From Belnapia mucosa (GTDB taxonomy: Bacteria > Pseudomonadota > Alphaproteobacteria > Acetobacterales > Acetobacteraceae), in the NCBI RefSeq assembly GCF_016775475.1, contig NZ_JAEUXJ010000009.1, positions 62,001 through 126,000 of the forward strand: a stretch of DNA of 64,000 bases. The letters run 5' to 3'. This document shows positions 42,475 to 50,546 of this stretch, piece by piece (position 1 is the first letter of the stretch; each line of letters opens with the position of its first letter). A program made the position numbers and the translations under genes. The notes below the pieces were generated by a model. That model ran no database searches and was not told where the DNA came from. It saw nothing but the letters and a program-made list of their open reading frames with translations.

Positions 42475-43044
42475 TCAGGCTTCCGCCGCCAGATGCAGGA
42501 CCGCCTCGCGGTAGGTCGCATCGAACAGCGCGTCGAGGCCGGGATTGATCCCCTTCGCCCCCGCCGCTACCCGCGCCGCCCAGCCGACATATTCCAGCCG
42601 CCGCCCATGGTCCCAGCCGGCCGGCGGGCTGGAGAGCATGGTCCGCAGATTGGCGATCTTGTCGGCCAGCTTCACCTGCTTCGCCGCATCCGAGGCGCGG
42701 GCGGCATGCCGCACCTGCATCCCCTTGCGGACCTCCTTCGGCAGCGATTTGTCGTCCGAGACCTCAGCCACGATCCCCGCGACCTCGGCGCCGAAGGCAG
42801 CTTCGAGATCGGTGAGGGTGGTCGGGACCGGGTCGGCATCGCTGTCCTCGACCGTGTCGTGCAGCAGGCCGGCGATGATGGCGGTGGGCGGGGCGCCGGC
42901 GGCGGCGAGGATCTCCGCCACCTCCAGCACATGGTTCACATAGGGCTCGGCCGCGGCGCCCTTGCGGCGATGGGCGGCATGGACGCGGGCGGCGAAGCTG
43001 GCGGCGCGGAGGATGGTGGCGAGCGGTTCGACCTCGCGGGTCAT
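42475..43044 (-). CDS. HD domain protein, MESH1/SpoT-hydrolase-like
   Basis: 189 aa single HD domain. H38 (YVNH), H62-D63 (LLHDTVED), and D in KLADKIANLR form the metal site; SLPKEVRKGMQVRHAARAS and GWDHGRRLEYVGWA match the MESH1-like small alarmone hydrolases. Such proteins hydrolyse (p)ppGpp or related nucleotides; activity here is inferred. There is no synthetase or TGS domain. The ATG at 43044 begins the conserved helix. The gene is 120 bp after rho, beyond a strong hairpin. Confidence 0.82.
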   Translation of the reverse strand: MTREVEPLATILRAASFAARVHAAHRRKGAAAEPYVNHVLEVAEILAAAGAPPTAIIAGLLHDTVEDSDADPVPTTLTDLEAAFGAEVAGIVAEVSDDKSLPKEVRKGMQVRHAARASDAAKQVKLADKIANLRTMLSSPPAGWDHGRRLEYVGWAARVAAGAKGINPGLDALFDATYREAVLHLAAEA

Positions 43045-43071
43045 TCTGTCTCTCTGGATGACGGATACGCG

Positions 43072-43093
43072 AAGGGGGGCTTTCGCCCCCCTT
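43072..43093 (-). terminator. Hairpin between rho and the HD gene
   Basis: A 9-bp perfect stem (AAGGGGGGC / GCCCCCCTT) with a GAAA tetraloop on the minus strand. It lies downstream of rho, but the T-run is only TT, so strength is uncertain. It overlaps the expected leader of the HD gene. Confidence 0.55.
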
Positions 43094-43164
43094 TGCTGCA
43101 TCAGGTGTTCATCGCGTCGCGCCGAACAGGCGCGTGGCAGAATGACTTGATGCGGGGAACACCG

Positions 43165-44439
43165 TCAGGTGTTCATCGCATCGAAGAAGTCCTGGTTGGT
43201 CTTGCTGTATTTCAGCTTGTCCAGCAGGAACTCCATCGAATCCTGGGTGCCCATCGGGTTCAGGATGCGGCGCAGGACCCACATCTTCGCCAGCGTCGCG
43301 CGATCCACCAGCAGCTCCTCCTTGCGGGTGCCGGACTTGGTGATGTCGATCGCCGGGAAGGTGCGCTTGTCGGAGAGCTTGCGGTCGAGCACGAGCTCCG
43401 AGTTACCCGTGCCCTTGAACTCCTCGAAGATCACCTCGTCCATCCGGCTGCCGGTATCGATCAGCGCGGTGGCGATGATGGTGAGCGACCCGCCTTCCTC
43501 GATGTTGCGGGCGGCGCCGAAGAAGCGCTTCGGCCGCTGCAGCGCATTGGCATCCACGCCGCCGGTCAGCACCTTGCCGGAGGAGGGGACAACGGAGTTG
43601 TAGGCACGGCCGAGGCGGGTGATGGAATCCAGCAGGATCACCACGTCGCGCTTGTGCTCGACCAGGCGCTTCGCCTTCTCCAGCACCATCTCCGTCACCT
43701 GGACATGGCGCGTCGCCGGCTCGTCGAAGGTGGAGGCCACGACCTCGCCGCGCACGGTGCGGGCCATGTCGGTGACTTCCTCGGGCCGCTCGTCGATGAG
43801 CAGCACCATCAGGAAGACCTCGGGGTGGTTGGCGGTGATGCTCTTGGCGATGTTCTGCAGCATCACCGTCTTGCCGGTGCGCGGCGGCGCCACGATCAGC
43901 GCGCGCTGGCCCATGCCGATCGGCGCGATGAGGTCGATGACGCGGTGGGTATAGTCCTTGGTGGGACCCTTGCCGACCGCCTCCGCCTCCGGATTCTCCA
44001 TCTTGAGCCGGCGGTTCGGATAGAGCGGCGTCAGGTTGTCGAAGTTGATCCGGTGGCGCAGCGCCTCCGGCGGCTCGAAATTGATGGCGTTGACCTTGAG
44101 GAGCGCGAAGTAGCGCTCGCCATCCTTCGGCGCGCGGATCTGGCCTTCCACCGTATCGCCGGTGCGAAGGCCGAAGCGGCGCACCTGGGCGGGGGAGATG
44201 TAGATGTCGTCCGGCCCGGGGAGGAAATTGGCCTGCGGGCTGCGGAGGAAGCCGAAGCCGTCCGGCAGGATCTCGAGCGTGCCTTCCCCGAAGATCGCCT
44301 GGTCGTTCTCGGCGAGCTGCTTGAGGATGGCGAACATCATGTCCTGCTTGCGCAGGGAGGAGGCGTTCTCGACCTGCAGCTCCTCGGCGAAGGAGAGAAG
44401 CTCGGCGGGGCTCTTGGCCTTGAGTTCGGAAAGATGCAT
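43165..44439 (-). CDS. rho: Transcription termination factor Rho
   Basis: 424 aa. The Rho_N domain (MHLSELKAKSPAELLSFAEEL), the RNA-binding cold-shock-like domain (about 50-125) and the ATPase are all present: Walker A is VAPPRTGKT, and Walker B is DVVILLDSITRLGRAYN. The Q-loop and R-loop region (SGKVLTGGVDANALQRPKRFFGAARN, in part) is present. The start at 44439 is the conserved one. An 18-bp piece of its 3' end is repeated 64 bp downstream. The 283-bp upstream gap has only an imperfect hairpin. Confidence 0.97.
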   Translation of the reverse strand: MHLSELKAKSPAELLSFAEELQVENASSLRKQDMMFAILKQLAENDQAIFGEGTLEILPDGFGFLRSPQANFLPGPDDIYISPAQVRRFGLRTGDTVEGQIRAPKDGERYFALLKVNAINFEPPEALRHRINFDNLTPLYPNRRLKMENPEAEAVGKGPTKDYTHRVIDLIAPIGMGQRALIVAPPRTGKTVMLQNIAKSITANHPEVFLMVLLIDERPEEVTDMARTVRGEVVASTFDEPATRHVQVTEMVLEKAKRLVEHKRDVVILLDSITRLGRAYNSVVPSSGKVLTGGVDANALQRPKRFFGAARNIEEGGSLTIIATALIDTGSRMDEVIFEEFKGTGNSELVLDRKLSDKRTFPAIDITKSGTRKEELLVDRATLAKMWVLRRILNPMGTQDSMEFLLDKLKYSKTNQDFFDAMNT

Positions 44440-44483
44440 GGCGCGGTGCGTCCGGATGCGAGGGGACGGGACGGTCCCTGAGA

Positions 44484-44522
44484 GGCCGGGTTGCGCGGCG
44501 GTGCCGCAGGATGCAACCGGCC
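44484..44522. repeat. Split inverted repeat in the rho leader
   Basis: GGCCGGGTTGC (44484-44494) pairs with GCAACCGGCC (44513-44522), with one bulge, around a GC-rich loop. It is the only structure I see in the 283 bp between hemJ and rho, about 45 bp upstream of the rho start. It could be part of rho autoregulation. Confidence 0.35.
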
Positions 44523-44722
44523 CTTCCGCCTGTGCCACGAACACGGACCCATGGCGGGGCCGGGGCCAATGGCCGGCGTTGTCCCGAAGGAAGGAGAGGA
44601 GGGAGTGAGGCCGCCGGATGCAGGACGCACCGGATGCCCCGAGGAAGCGGGCCGACCCTAGGGACCGGAACGCTGGCCGTCAACCATGGAGATGGCGCGG
44701 CGGCAGCACCAGGTCAAGCGGT

Positions 44723-45175
44723 CTAGAAGGGCTTCACGATCACCATCACGACAATCACCACCATCAACAGGGTCGGGACCTCATTCATGAAGCGCCAGTA
44801 GCGCTCGGAATGCGGTCGCGCCTCGGCGGCGAAGGCGCGCCGGGCGCCTGCCAGATGCATGTGGAAGCCGGTCATGCCGAGCACCGAGAGCAGCTTCAGG
44901 TGCCACCAGCCGGCCCGCCAGTCCACCACGCCCGGCGTCAGCACCAGGGTCAGGCCGAGGATCCAGGTGGCGATCATCGCCGGGTTCATGATGCCGCGCA
45001 GCAGCCGCCGCTCCATCGTCTGGAACAGGGTGGATTGCGCCCCGCCCGGTGCCACAGCGCTGTGGTACACGAACAGCCGCGGCAGGTAGAAAATGCCGGC
45101 CATCCAGGCGATGACCGCGATCAGGTGCAGCGCCTTGGTCCAGGGATAGAGCGGCGCCAGCGCCTCGATCGCCAT
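44723..45175 (-). CDS. hemJ: Protoporphyrinogen IX oxidase HemJ
   Basis: 150 aa, four membrane helices. LYPWTKALHLIAVIAWMAGIFYLPRLFVYH (in part) with the conserved His in helix 1, and FMNEVPTLLMVVIVVMVIVKPF at the C-terminus with the conserved Lys, identify HemJ. It oxidises protoporphyrinogen to protoporphyrin, the step before HemH. It is 1 bp after the upstream MORN-like gene and near hemH-hemE, so a heme operon is likely. Confidence 0.92.
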   Translation of the reverse strand: MAIEALAPLYPWTKALHLIAVIAWMAGIFYLPRLFVYHSAVAPGGAQSTLFQTMERRLLRGIMNPAMIATWILGLTLVLTPGVVDWRAGWWHLKLLSVLGMTGFHMHLAGARRAFAAEARPHSERYWRFMNEVPTLLMVVIVVMVIVKPF

Positions 45176-45176
45176 C

Positions 45177-45773
45177 TCAGGTATCGCGCCCGGCGCAACT
45201 TTCGACCGGCCGGGTGAAGGCGACCCAGCCATTCCCCTGCTGCAGGCAGCCATTCACCCAATCGCCCTGGAAGACGCGGCCCTGGACGCTCAGCCGCCCC
45301 GGCCCCTGGGGATGGCCGGCGCGCAGCTTGCCCTCGAATTCCAGGCCGGCCCGCGGCAGGGCCATCCGCCCCTCCACCAGCCGGTCATCCTGGAACAGGC
45401 CTTCCTCCTCGCTCACCACCCGGCTGCCTTCGGTGATGGTCAGCTTGCCGCGGCCCTCATTCTTCCCACGGACGATGTCGCCCTGATAGTCCATGCGCCG
45501 GGTCTCGCCGCGGCTCTGCCAGGTGACGATGGCACGGCCCGGACCCTCGGCCGGGCCCTCGGGGCAGCGCCCGTTCCAGTCGGCCACCACGTCGGTTGCG
45601 CCCGGCTCGATCCCGCCGGCCCAGAGCCAGCAGCCGCTCTTCGGATCCGTCACCCAGCCGGCTCGGCCGCCGGGCACCATCCGCTCCGCCTCGGGCGGCT
45701 CGCCCGCCGCGGCCAGCAGCAGCGCCGCCGCGGCGGCGATCCATGGGCGTCCCCTCATGGCGCGTCCCTTCAT
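45177..45773 (-). CDS. Secreted MORN-repeat-like protein
   Basis: 198 aa. A signal peptide (MRGRPWIAAAAALLLAAAGE, from the inner ATG at 45758, or MKG from 45773). The mature part has MORN-like repeats: DYQGDIVRGKNEGRGKLTI (97-115), FEGKLRAGHPQGPGRLSVQ and FQGDWVNGCLQQGNGWVAF. Cysteines at about 48, 70, 176 and 193 may pair outside the cytoplasm. Function is unknown. It sits inside the hemE-hemH-HAD-hemJ run, with 1 bp to hemJ. Confidence 0.75.
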   Translation of the reverse strand: MKGRAMRGRPWIAAAAALLLAAAGEPPEAERMVPGGRAGWVTDPKSGCWLWAGGIEPGATDVVADWNGRCPEGPAEGPGRAIVTWQSRGETRRMDYQGDIVRGKNEGRGKLTITEGSRVVSEEEGLFQDDRLVEGRMALPRAGLEFEGKLRAGHPQGPGRLSVQGRVFQGDWVNGCLQQGNGWVAFTRPVESCAGRDT

Positions 45774-45776
45774 GGC

Positions 45777-46427
45777 CTACTCCCCGATCCCGAGCAGGCC
45801 CGGCAGCTCCGCCATGCCGGCGAAGGGCCGGGCCCCCACCGCGGCCAGCACGGCCGCATCCGTCTCCCGTGCCAGGCCCAACACCCGGCAGCCGGCGGCG
45901 ATCCCCGCCCGGGCGCCGAGCAGGCTGTCCTCCACCACGACGCAATCCGCCGGCGCCACGCCGCAGGCCTCGGCCGCCGCCTGATACATGTCGGGGGCCG
46001 GCTTCGGCCGCGCCACATCCTCAAAGGTATAGACATGCTGGCCGAAATACCGGGCGAGGTCGAGGCGCTGGAGCTTGGCCCGCAGCTCGCCCCGGGTCGA
46101 ATTCGAACAGACGGCCATCGGCAGCCCGGCCGCCGCCACCGCCCGCACCGCCGCGACGGCGCCCGGCACCGGCTCCACCTCCGCCGTCAACGCCTGGGTG
46201 ATGTGGCGCGACAGCGCCGCGCCCCAATCCGCCGGCAATGGACCGCAACGCGCCTCGATCACCGGCAGCATCGCGGGCAGGGCCATGCCGAGGAAGATCT
46301 CCCGCGCCTCCTCGCCGGTCATCCGCCAGCCGCGGGCGGTCAGCGCCTCGGCGACCAGCCGGTTCACCAGCCCCTCGCTATCGGCCAGCACCCCGTCGCA
46401 ATCGAACAGCACCGCGGCCGGGCGCAT
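45777..46427 (-). CDS. HAD-family phosphatase (beta-phosphoglucomutase-like)
   Basis: 216 aa. Motif I is DCDGVLADSE (about 9-18), motif II is CSNSTRGEL (Ser near 107), motif III Lys is in RPKPAPDMY, and motif IV is VVEDSLLGARAG. The helical cap (about 20-80) is of the phosphoglycolate phosphatase/phosphoglucomutase group. The substrate is unknown. The start shares one base with the hemH stop (TGATG). Confidence 0.88.
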   Translation of the reverse strand: MRPAAVLFDCDGVLADSEGLVNRLVAEALTARGWRMTGEEAREIFLGMALPAMLPVIEARCGPLPADWGAALSRHITQALTAEVEPVPGAVAAVRAVAAAGLPMAVCSNSTRGELRAKLQRLDLARYFGQHVYTFEDVARPKPAPDMYQAAAEACGVAPADCVVVEDSLLGARAGIAAGCRVLGLARETDAAVLAAVGARPFAGMAELPGLLGIGE

Positions 46428-47503
46428 CAGGCGACTTCCCGGATACGGGCCGTGGCCCTGGCATGCGGGCAATCCCCGAAGGGCTTCGGGCATTGCCGGC
46501 CGCCGGCATAGCTGCAGAGCGGCCGGCCCGCCGCCTCGGTCCGCCGCACCAGGTCGTGCAGGGCCCCGATGAAGCCCGGATCGCTGTTCTGCGCCGGCAC
46601 CCGGACATAGCCGGGCACGCCCAGCCGCTCCGCCTCCTCGCGGTATTCCACATCGAGCTCGACCAGCGTCTCGGAGTGCTCGGAGACGAAGGCGATGGGG
46701 CAGACCAGCACCGCGACCTTGTCATGCGCGGCCCGCTCCAGCTCCGCCTCGGTGCTGGGGCCGATCCATTTCTGCGGGGTGACGCGCGACTGGTAGCAGA
46801 TGCTGTGGTCGAGGCCCTCGATGCCCAGCGCCTCGACCACCGAGGCCACGGTCTGCTCCACCTGCCACTGATAGGGGTCGCCGCGCTTCACGATGGTCTC
46901 GGGCAGGCCATGGGCGGAAAACAGGATGCGCAGCGGTACCTCGGGCGGCAGGTCCGCTCGGGCGCCATCATAGGCGGCGCGCACCGTCGCCGCGGTCGCG
47001 GCGGCGAAGGCCGGGTCGGAATGGTAGCAGCAGAGCGTCGTGGTCGGGACCGAGAGCCCGGCACGGGCCGCCGCCTCCTCCCAGGCCGCGACGCTGCTGC
47101 CCGTGGTGGTGGTGGAGTATTGCGGATAGAGCGGCAGCAGCAGCACCCGGTCCGGCGCCCAGTCGCGCACCGCGCGGGCGACCGCATCGCTCATCGGGTG
47201 CCAGTAGCGCATGGCGACGAAGCAGCGGTATTCCGCCCCGCCCCCGGTATTCAGCTGCGCCTCCAACGCGCTCGCCTGCGCCTCGGTCAGTTCCAGCAGC
47301 GGGGATCGGCCGCCGAGGATGGCGTAATTCTCGGTCGCTGCCCGGGTCCGCCGGCGGGCAATGAAGCGGCCGAGCCAGGGCCGCACGAAGCCCGGCACCC
47401 GCAGGATGGCGGGATCGGTGAAGAGATTTTCCAGGAAGGGCCGCACGCTCTCGGGCGCATCCGGCCCGCCGAGGTTGAACAGCACCACCGCCACCCGCTG
47501 CAT
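46427..47503 (-). CDS. hemH: Ferrochelatase
   Basis: 358 aa. It inserts Fe2+ into protoporphyrin IX. The motifs LFNLGGPDAPESVRPFLENL (LFNLGGPDAPESVRPFL), LPLYPQYSTTTTGS and ILFSAHGLPETIVKRGDPY (catalytic His in SAHG) are clear. SVASV/CYQSRVTPQKWIGPST follow. The C-terminal tail has three cysteines (LCSYAGGRQCPKPFGDCPHA) that, with an internal Cys, may bind a 2Fe-2S cluster as in Caulobacter ferrochelatase. It is 68 bp downstream of hemE. Confidence 0.95.
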   Translation of the reverse strand: MQRVAVVLFNLGGPDAPESVRPFLENLFTDPAILRVPGFVRPWLGRFIARRRTRAATENYAILGGRSPLLELTEAQASALEAQLNTGGGAEYRCFVAMRYWHPMSDAVARAVRDWAPDRVLLLPLYPQYSTTTTGSSVAAWEEAAARAGLSVPTTTLCCYHSDPAFAAATAATVRAAYDGARADLPPEVPLRILFSAHGLPETIVKRGDPYQWQVEQTVASVVEALGIEGLDHSICYQSRVTPQKWIGPSTEAELERAAHDKVAVLVCPIAFVSEHSETLVELDVEYREEAERLGVPGYVRVPAQNSDPGFIGALHDLVRRTEAAGRPLCSYAGGRQCPKPFGDCPHARATARIREVA

Positions 47504-47571
47504 CGCAACTCCCCGCACCGACCGCATCCGGTCGGCAGATTTGGCCGCTTCGCAGCGGGTCAAGCAGGGGG

Positions 47572-48630
47572 TTAGCCGGTCCGGACCAGCCGCACCAGGG
47601 CCGCGACATGCTCGGGCGGCGTCACCTTCTCGATCCCATGGCCGAGATTGAAGATGAAGGGCCGCCCCCGCATGGCGGCGAGGATGGAGCGCGCCTCCGC
47701 CTCCAGCGCCATCCCGCCCGCGATGAGGGAGAGCGGGTCCAGATTGCCCTGGAGCGCGATCCCCGGCGGCACCGCCGCGGCGGCCAGGCGGAGATCCATC
47801 GAGGTATCGATGCCGAGGCACTGCACCCCGGTCCGCTGCGCATATTCCGCCAGCATCACCCCGGCGAGGCGGGGGAAGCCGATGATCGGGATCGAGGGCA
47901 GCCGCTTGCGGACGGCCCGGACCAGCGCCGCGGTCGGCTCGATCACCCAGCGGCGGAATTGGCTAGGCGGCAGCAGCCCGGCCCAGCTGTCGAACAGCAT
48001 CAGCACCTCCGCCCCCGCCTCGGCCTGGGCGCAGAGATACTCCGTGCTGGCCTCGACCAGGGTGCGGATCAGCCGGCCGAACAGGGCCGGATCGGCATAG
48101 GCCATGCCCCGCGCCGCGGCGAAGTCCCGGCTGCCATGGCCCTCGACCATGTAGCAGGCAACGGTGAAGGGGCTGCCGGCGAAGCCGATCAGCGTCGTGC
48201 GGGGCGCATGCGCCTCGAGCTCGGCGCGGACCAGCCGCACCGTCTCGAAGATGGGGGCGGCCCGGACGACGCATTGCCCCGGATCCAGCCGGGCGATCGC
48301 CGCGGCGTCCCGCAGCGGTTCCAGCATCGGCCCCTCGCCCTCGGCGAAGCGGAGGCTCTGCCCCATCGCCCAGGGCACCATCAGGATGTCGGAGAAGAGG
48401 ATGGCGCCGTCCATGCCATAGCGGCGGATCGGCTGGATGGTGACCTCGGCCGCCAGGTCCGGCGCGGTGCAGAGGGCGATGAAGTCGCCGGCCTGGGCCC
48501 GCACCTCCCGGTATTCTGGCAGGTAGCGACCGGCCTGGCGCATCAGCCACATCGGCGGCGGCCAGACCGTCTCCCCGGCCAGGACGCGCAGCAGGGGTTT
48601 CTGAGTCGGGATCTCGCTCGGGCCGGTCAT
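47572..48630 (-). CDS. hemE: Uroporphyrinogen decarboxylase
   Basis: 352 aa. It converts uroporphyrinogen III to coproporphyrinogen III. WLMRQAGRYLPEYREVRA (about 28-45) is the N-terminal signature. The second, GFAGSPFTVACYMVEGHGS, is near 150-168, and the catalytic Asp is in ILFSDILMVPWAMG. The ATG at 48630 is the conserved start. hemE borders the proposed origin, as in Caulobacter. Confidence 0.96.
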   Translation of the reverse strand: MTGPSEIPTQKPLLRVLAGETVWPPPMWLMRQAGRYLPEYREVRAQAGDFIALCTAPDLAAEVTIQPIRRYGMDGAILFSDILMVPWAMGQSLRFAEGEGPMLEPLRDAAAIARLDPGQCVVRAAPIFETVRLVRAELEAHAPRTTLIGFAGSPFTVACYMVEGHGSRDFAAARGMAYADPALFGRLIRTLVEASTEYLCAQAEAGAEVLMLFDSWAGLLPPSQFRRWVIEPTAALVRAVRKRLPSIPIIGFPRLAGVMLAEYAQRTGVQCLGIDTSMDLRLAAAAVPPGIALQGNLDPLSLIAGGMALEAEARSILAAMRGRPFIFNLGHGIEKVTPPEHVAALVRLVRTG

Positions 48631-48943
48631 GCGTCTCTCTCCATGGCCTATCCCTCGCAAGAAAACAGGAGTCTTGAAAGGATGGTGTAGCGATAGGGCC
48701 TGTGAATGCTGTGGATGCAATCGCTCCGGATTCCATCCACAGAACTGTCCACCATCGCCTGAGTCGGCAAGGCCCCTGACTCCGTGGCGTGAATCCCGAG
48801 TCGTCCCGGACTCGCCCGACTCAGTCGCGGAGTCGGTCCAGAGTCCCGGAGGAGCCCCTACTTGCCCCCCCGACTCACCGCGGGTCCGGCCGGGGCTGGT
48901 GTTTTCCACATCCATCCCCAGCGCGGCACGCTATTCTCCCGGA
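48631..48943. other. oriC: Predicted chromosomal replication origin (oriC)
   Basis: 313-bp intergenic region between divergent hemE and ppsR. GANTC sites start at 48669, 48729, 48761, 48778, 48791, 48798, 48809, 48818, 48830, 48841 and 48872: eleven, nine of them in 116 bp. DnaA-box-like 9-mers are GCATTCACA (48701-48709, minus), GCATCCACA (48710-48718, minus), CCATCCACA (48733-48741, plus) and TTTTCCACA (48902-48910, plus; fits TTWTNCACA). A less GC-rich patch at about 48655-48720 could be the unwinding element. In Caulobacter and Rickettsia the origin lies beside hemE and the DUF299 gene (established knowledge). Inference, but several signals agree. Confidence 0.8.
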
Positions 48944-49837
48944 ATGCCCCACCGATCCGTCAACCTGCACCTGGTCTCCGACAGCACCGGCGAGACGCTG
49001 AATTCCATCGCCCGGGCGACGCTGGCGCGCTTCGAGAACCACCATGTAGTGCATCACCGCTGGAGCCTCATCCGCTCCCGACTCCAGCTCGACCGGGTGC
49101 TGGAGGGGCTGAACCATGAGCCGGGGCCGGTCCTGTTCACCCTGGTGGATCGCAGCCTCCGCCTGGCGCTGGAGGAGGCCTGCATGCGCCTCGGCGTGCC
49201 CTGCCTCTCGGTGCTCGACCAGGTGGTGGACCTGCTCCAGGGCCAGCTCGGGGCACGGGCGAAGGAGAAGCGGGCGGCCCAGCATGTGATGGATGCGGAT
49301 TATTTCCGCCGGATCGACGCCATGCACTACGTGCTGGCGCATGACGACGGCCAGGGCACGGCCGGCATCGCGGAGGCCGATGTCTGCCTCGTCGGCGTGT
49401 CCCGCAGCAGCAAGACGCCGACCTGCTTCTACCTGGCCAATCGCGGCATCAAGGCGGCGAATGTCCCCATCGTCCCCAATGCCGCCCTGCCGCCCGAACT
49501 CGCCGATGCCCCCTGCCCCGTGGTCGGCCTGACCATCGAGACCAATGCGCTGATCGAGATCCGCCGCCACCGGCTGCGGCTGATCGGCGCCGATGGCGTC
49601 CGCCAGGACACCAATGACTATATCGACCATGACAGCGTGAAGGCCGAGATCCTGGCCGCCCGCCGGCTCTGCAACCAGCATGGCTGGCCGGTGATCGACG
49701 TCACCCGGCGCAGCATCGAGGAGACGGCGGCAACCGTCCTCCAGCTGATGGAGGCCTGGCACGCACGGCGCGGCACCGCGGCCGACCAGGTGCCGGCCGA
49801 TCCGGCGGCCGAGGTGCTCGGGGGGGATGCGGCATGA
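48944..49837 (+). CDS. ppsR: Pyruvate,phosphate dikinase regulatory protein (DUF299)
   Basis: 297 aa bifunctional kinase/pyrophosphorylase family. It acts on a Thr of PPDK or PEP synthase. NLHLVSDSTGETLNSIARA (about 6-24) and the P-loop-like GVSRSSKTPTCFYLANRG (about 150-167) are diagnostic. The ATG at 48944 is taken because the open frame upstream is only intergenic. It lies right of the proposed origin and reads away from it. It overlaps maf by 4 bp. Confidence 0.93.
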   Translation: MPHRSVNLHLVSDSTGETLNSIARATLARFENHHVVHHRWSLIRSRLQLDRVLEGLNHEPGPVLFTLVDRSLRLALEEACMRLGVPCLSVLDQVVDLLQGQLGARAKEKRAAQHVMDADYFRRIDAMHYVLAHDDGQGTAGIAEADVCLVGVSRSSKTPTCFYLANRGIKAANVPIVPNAALPPELADAPCPVVGLTIETNALIEIRRHRLRLIGADGVRQDTNDYIDHDSVKAEILAARRLCNQHGWPVIDVTRRSIEETAATVLQLMEAWHARRGTAADQVPADPAAEVLGGDAA

Positions 49838-50445
49838 TCCAGCGCCCGGACCCGCCGCTGATCCTCGCCACCGCCTCCGCCGCGCGACGGGCGGTGCTGG
49901 CCGCGGCGGGCCTCGCCTTCACCGCCGAGGCCGCGGCGGTGGACGAGGCCGCGATCAAGGAGAGCGCCCGCGCCGAGGGCTTGCCCGCCGGCGAGGCCGC
50001 CATGCTCCTGGCTGACGCCAAGGCCCAGCGCATCGCCCGCCGCCACCGGGAGGCGCTGGTGATCGGTGCCGACCAGATGCTGGTCTGCGACGGTGCCTGG
50101 TTCGACAAGCCGCCGGATCTCGCCGCGGCCCGGCGCCAGCTCCTCACCCTGCGCGGCCGGCCGCATGAGCTGATGACCGCCCTGGTCTGCTGGCGGAACG
50201 GCGCCCGCATCTGGCAGCACCTGGCCCGGCCGCGCCTCGTCATGCGGGAATTCTCCGAACCCTTCCTCGACGCCTATCTCGCCCTTGAGGGCGAGGCGGT
50301 GCTCGGCTCGGTCGGTGCCTATCGGCTGGAAGGGCCGGGGGTGCAGCTCTTCGACCGGGTGGAGGGCGAGCACAGCGCCATTCTCGGCCTGCCGCTGCTG
50401 CCGCTGCTTGGCTTCCTGCGCCAGCATGGAGTGCTGGCCACTTAG
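49834..50445 (+). CDS. maf: Maf-family nucleoside triphosphate pyrophosphatase
   Basis: 203 aa. The N-terminal motif ILATASAARRAVLAAAGL is the Maf signature (normally LASxSPRR), and GADQMLVCDG and GSVGAYRLEGPGVQLFDRVEG are conserved active-site blocks. Maf enzymes hydrolyse non-canonical NTPs, and bacterial Maf can also affect division. The ATG overlaps the ppsR stop. The ppsR-maf order matches the alphaproteobacterial origin region. Confidence 0.92.
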   Translation: MIQRPDPPLILATASAARRAVLAAAGLAFTAEAAAVDEAAIKESARAEGLPAGEAAMLLADAKAQRIARRHREALVIGADQMLVCDGAWFDKPPDLAAARRQLLTLRGRPHELMTALVCWRNGARIWQHLARPRLVMREFSEPFLDAYLALEGEAVLGSVGAYRLEGPGVQLFDRVEGEHSAILGLPLLPLLGFLRQHGVLAT

Positions 50446-50546
50446 CCAAGGGTTCCCGACAAATCGTATATTGACGGCAAAGTGAAGAAACACGATCCTG
50501 TGAGCACCGGGGGATATCCCGCCCCTGGCTGCTCCGGGACCATGCG

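Noticed and set aside
43101..43115. Separate small gene encoded by the second copy of the rho tail
   Set aside because: The repeat carries only the last few codons and a stop; there is no supporting open frame.
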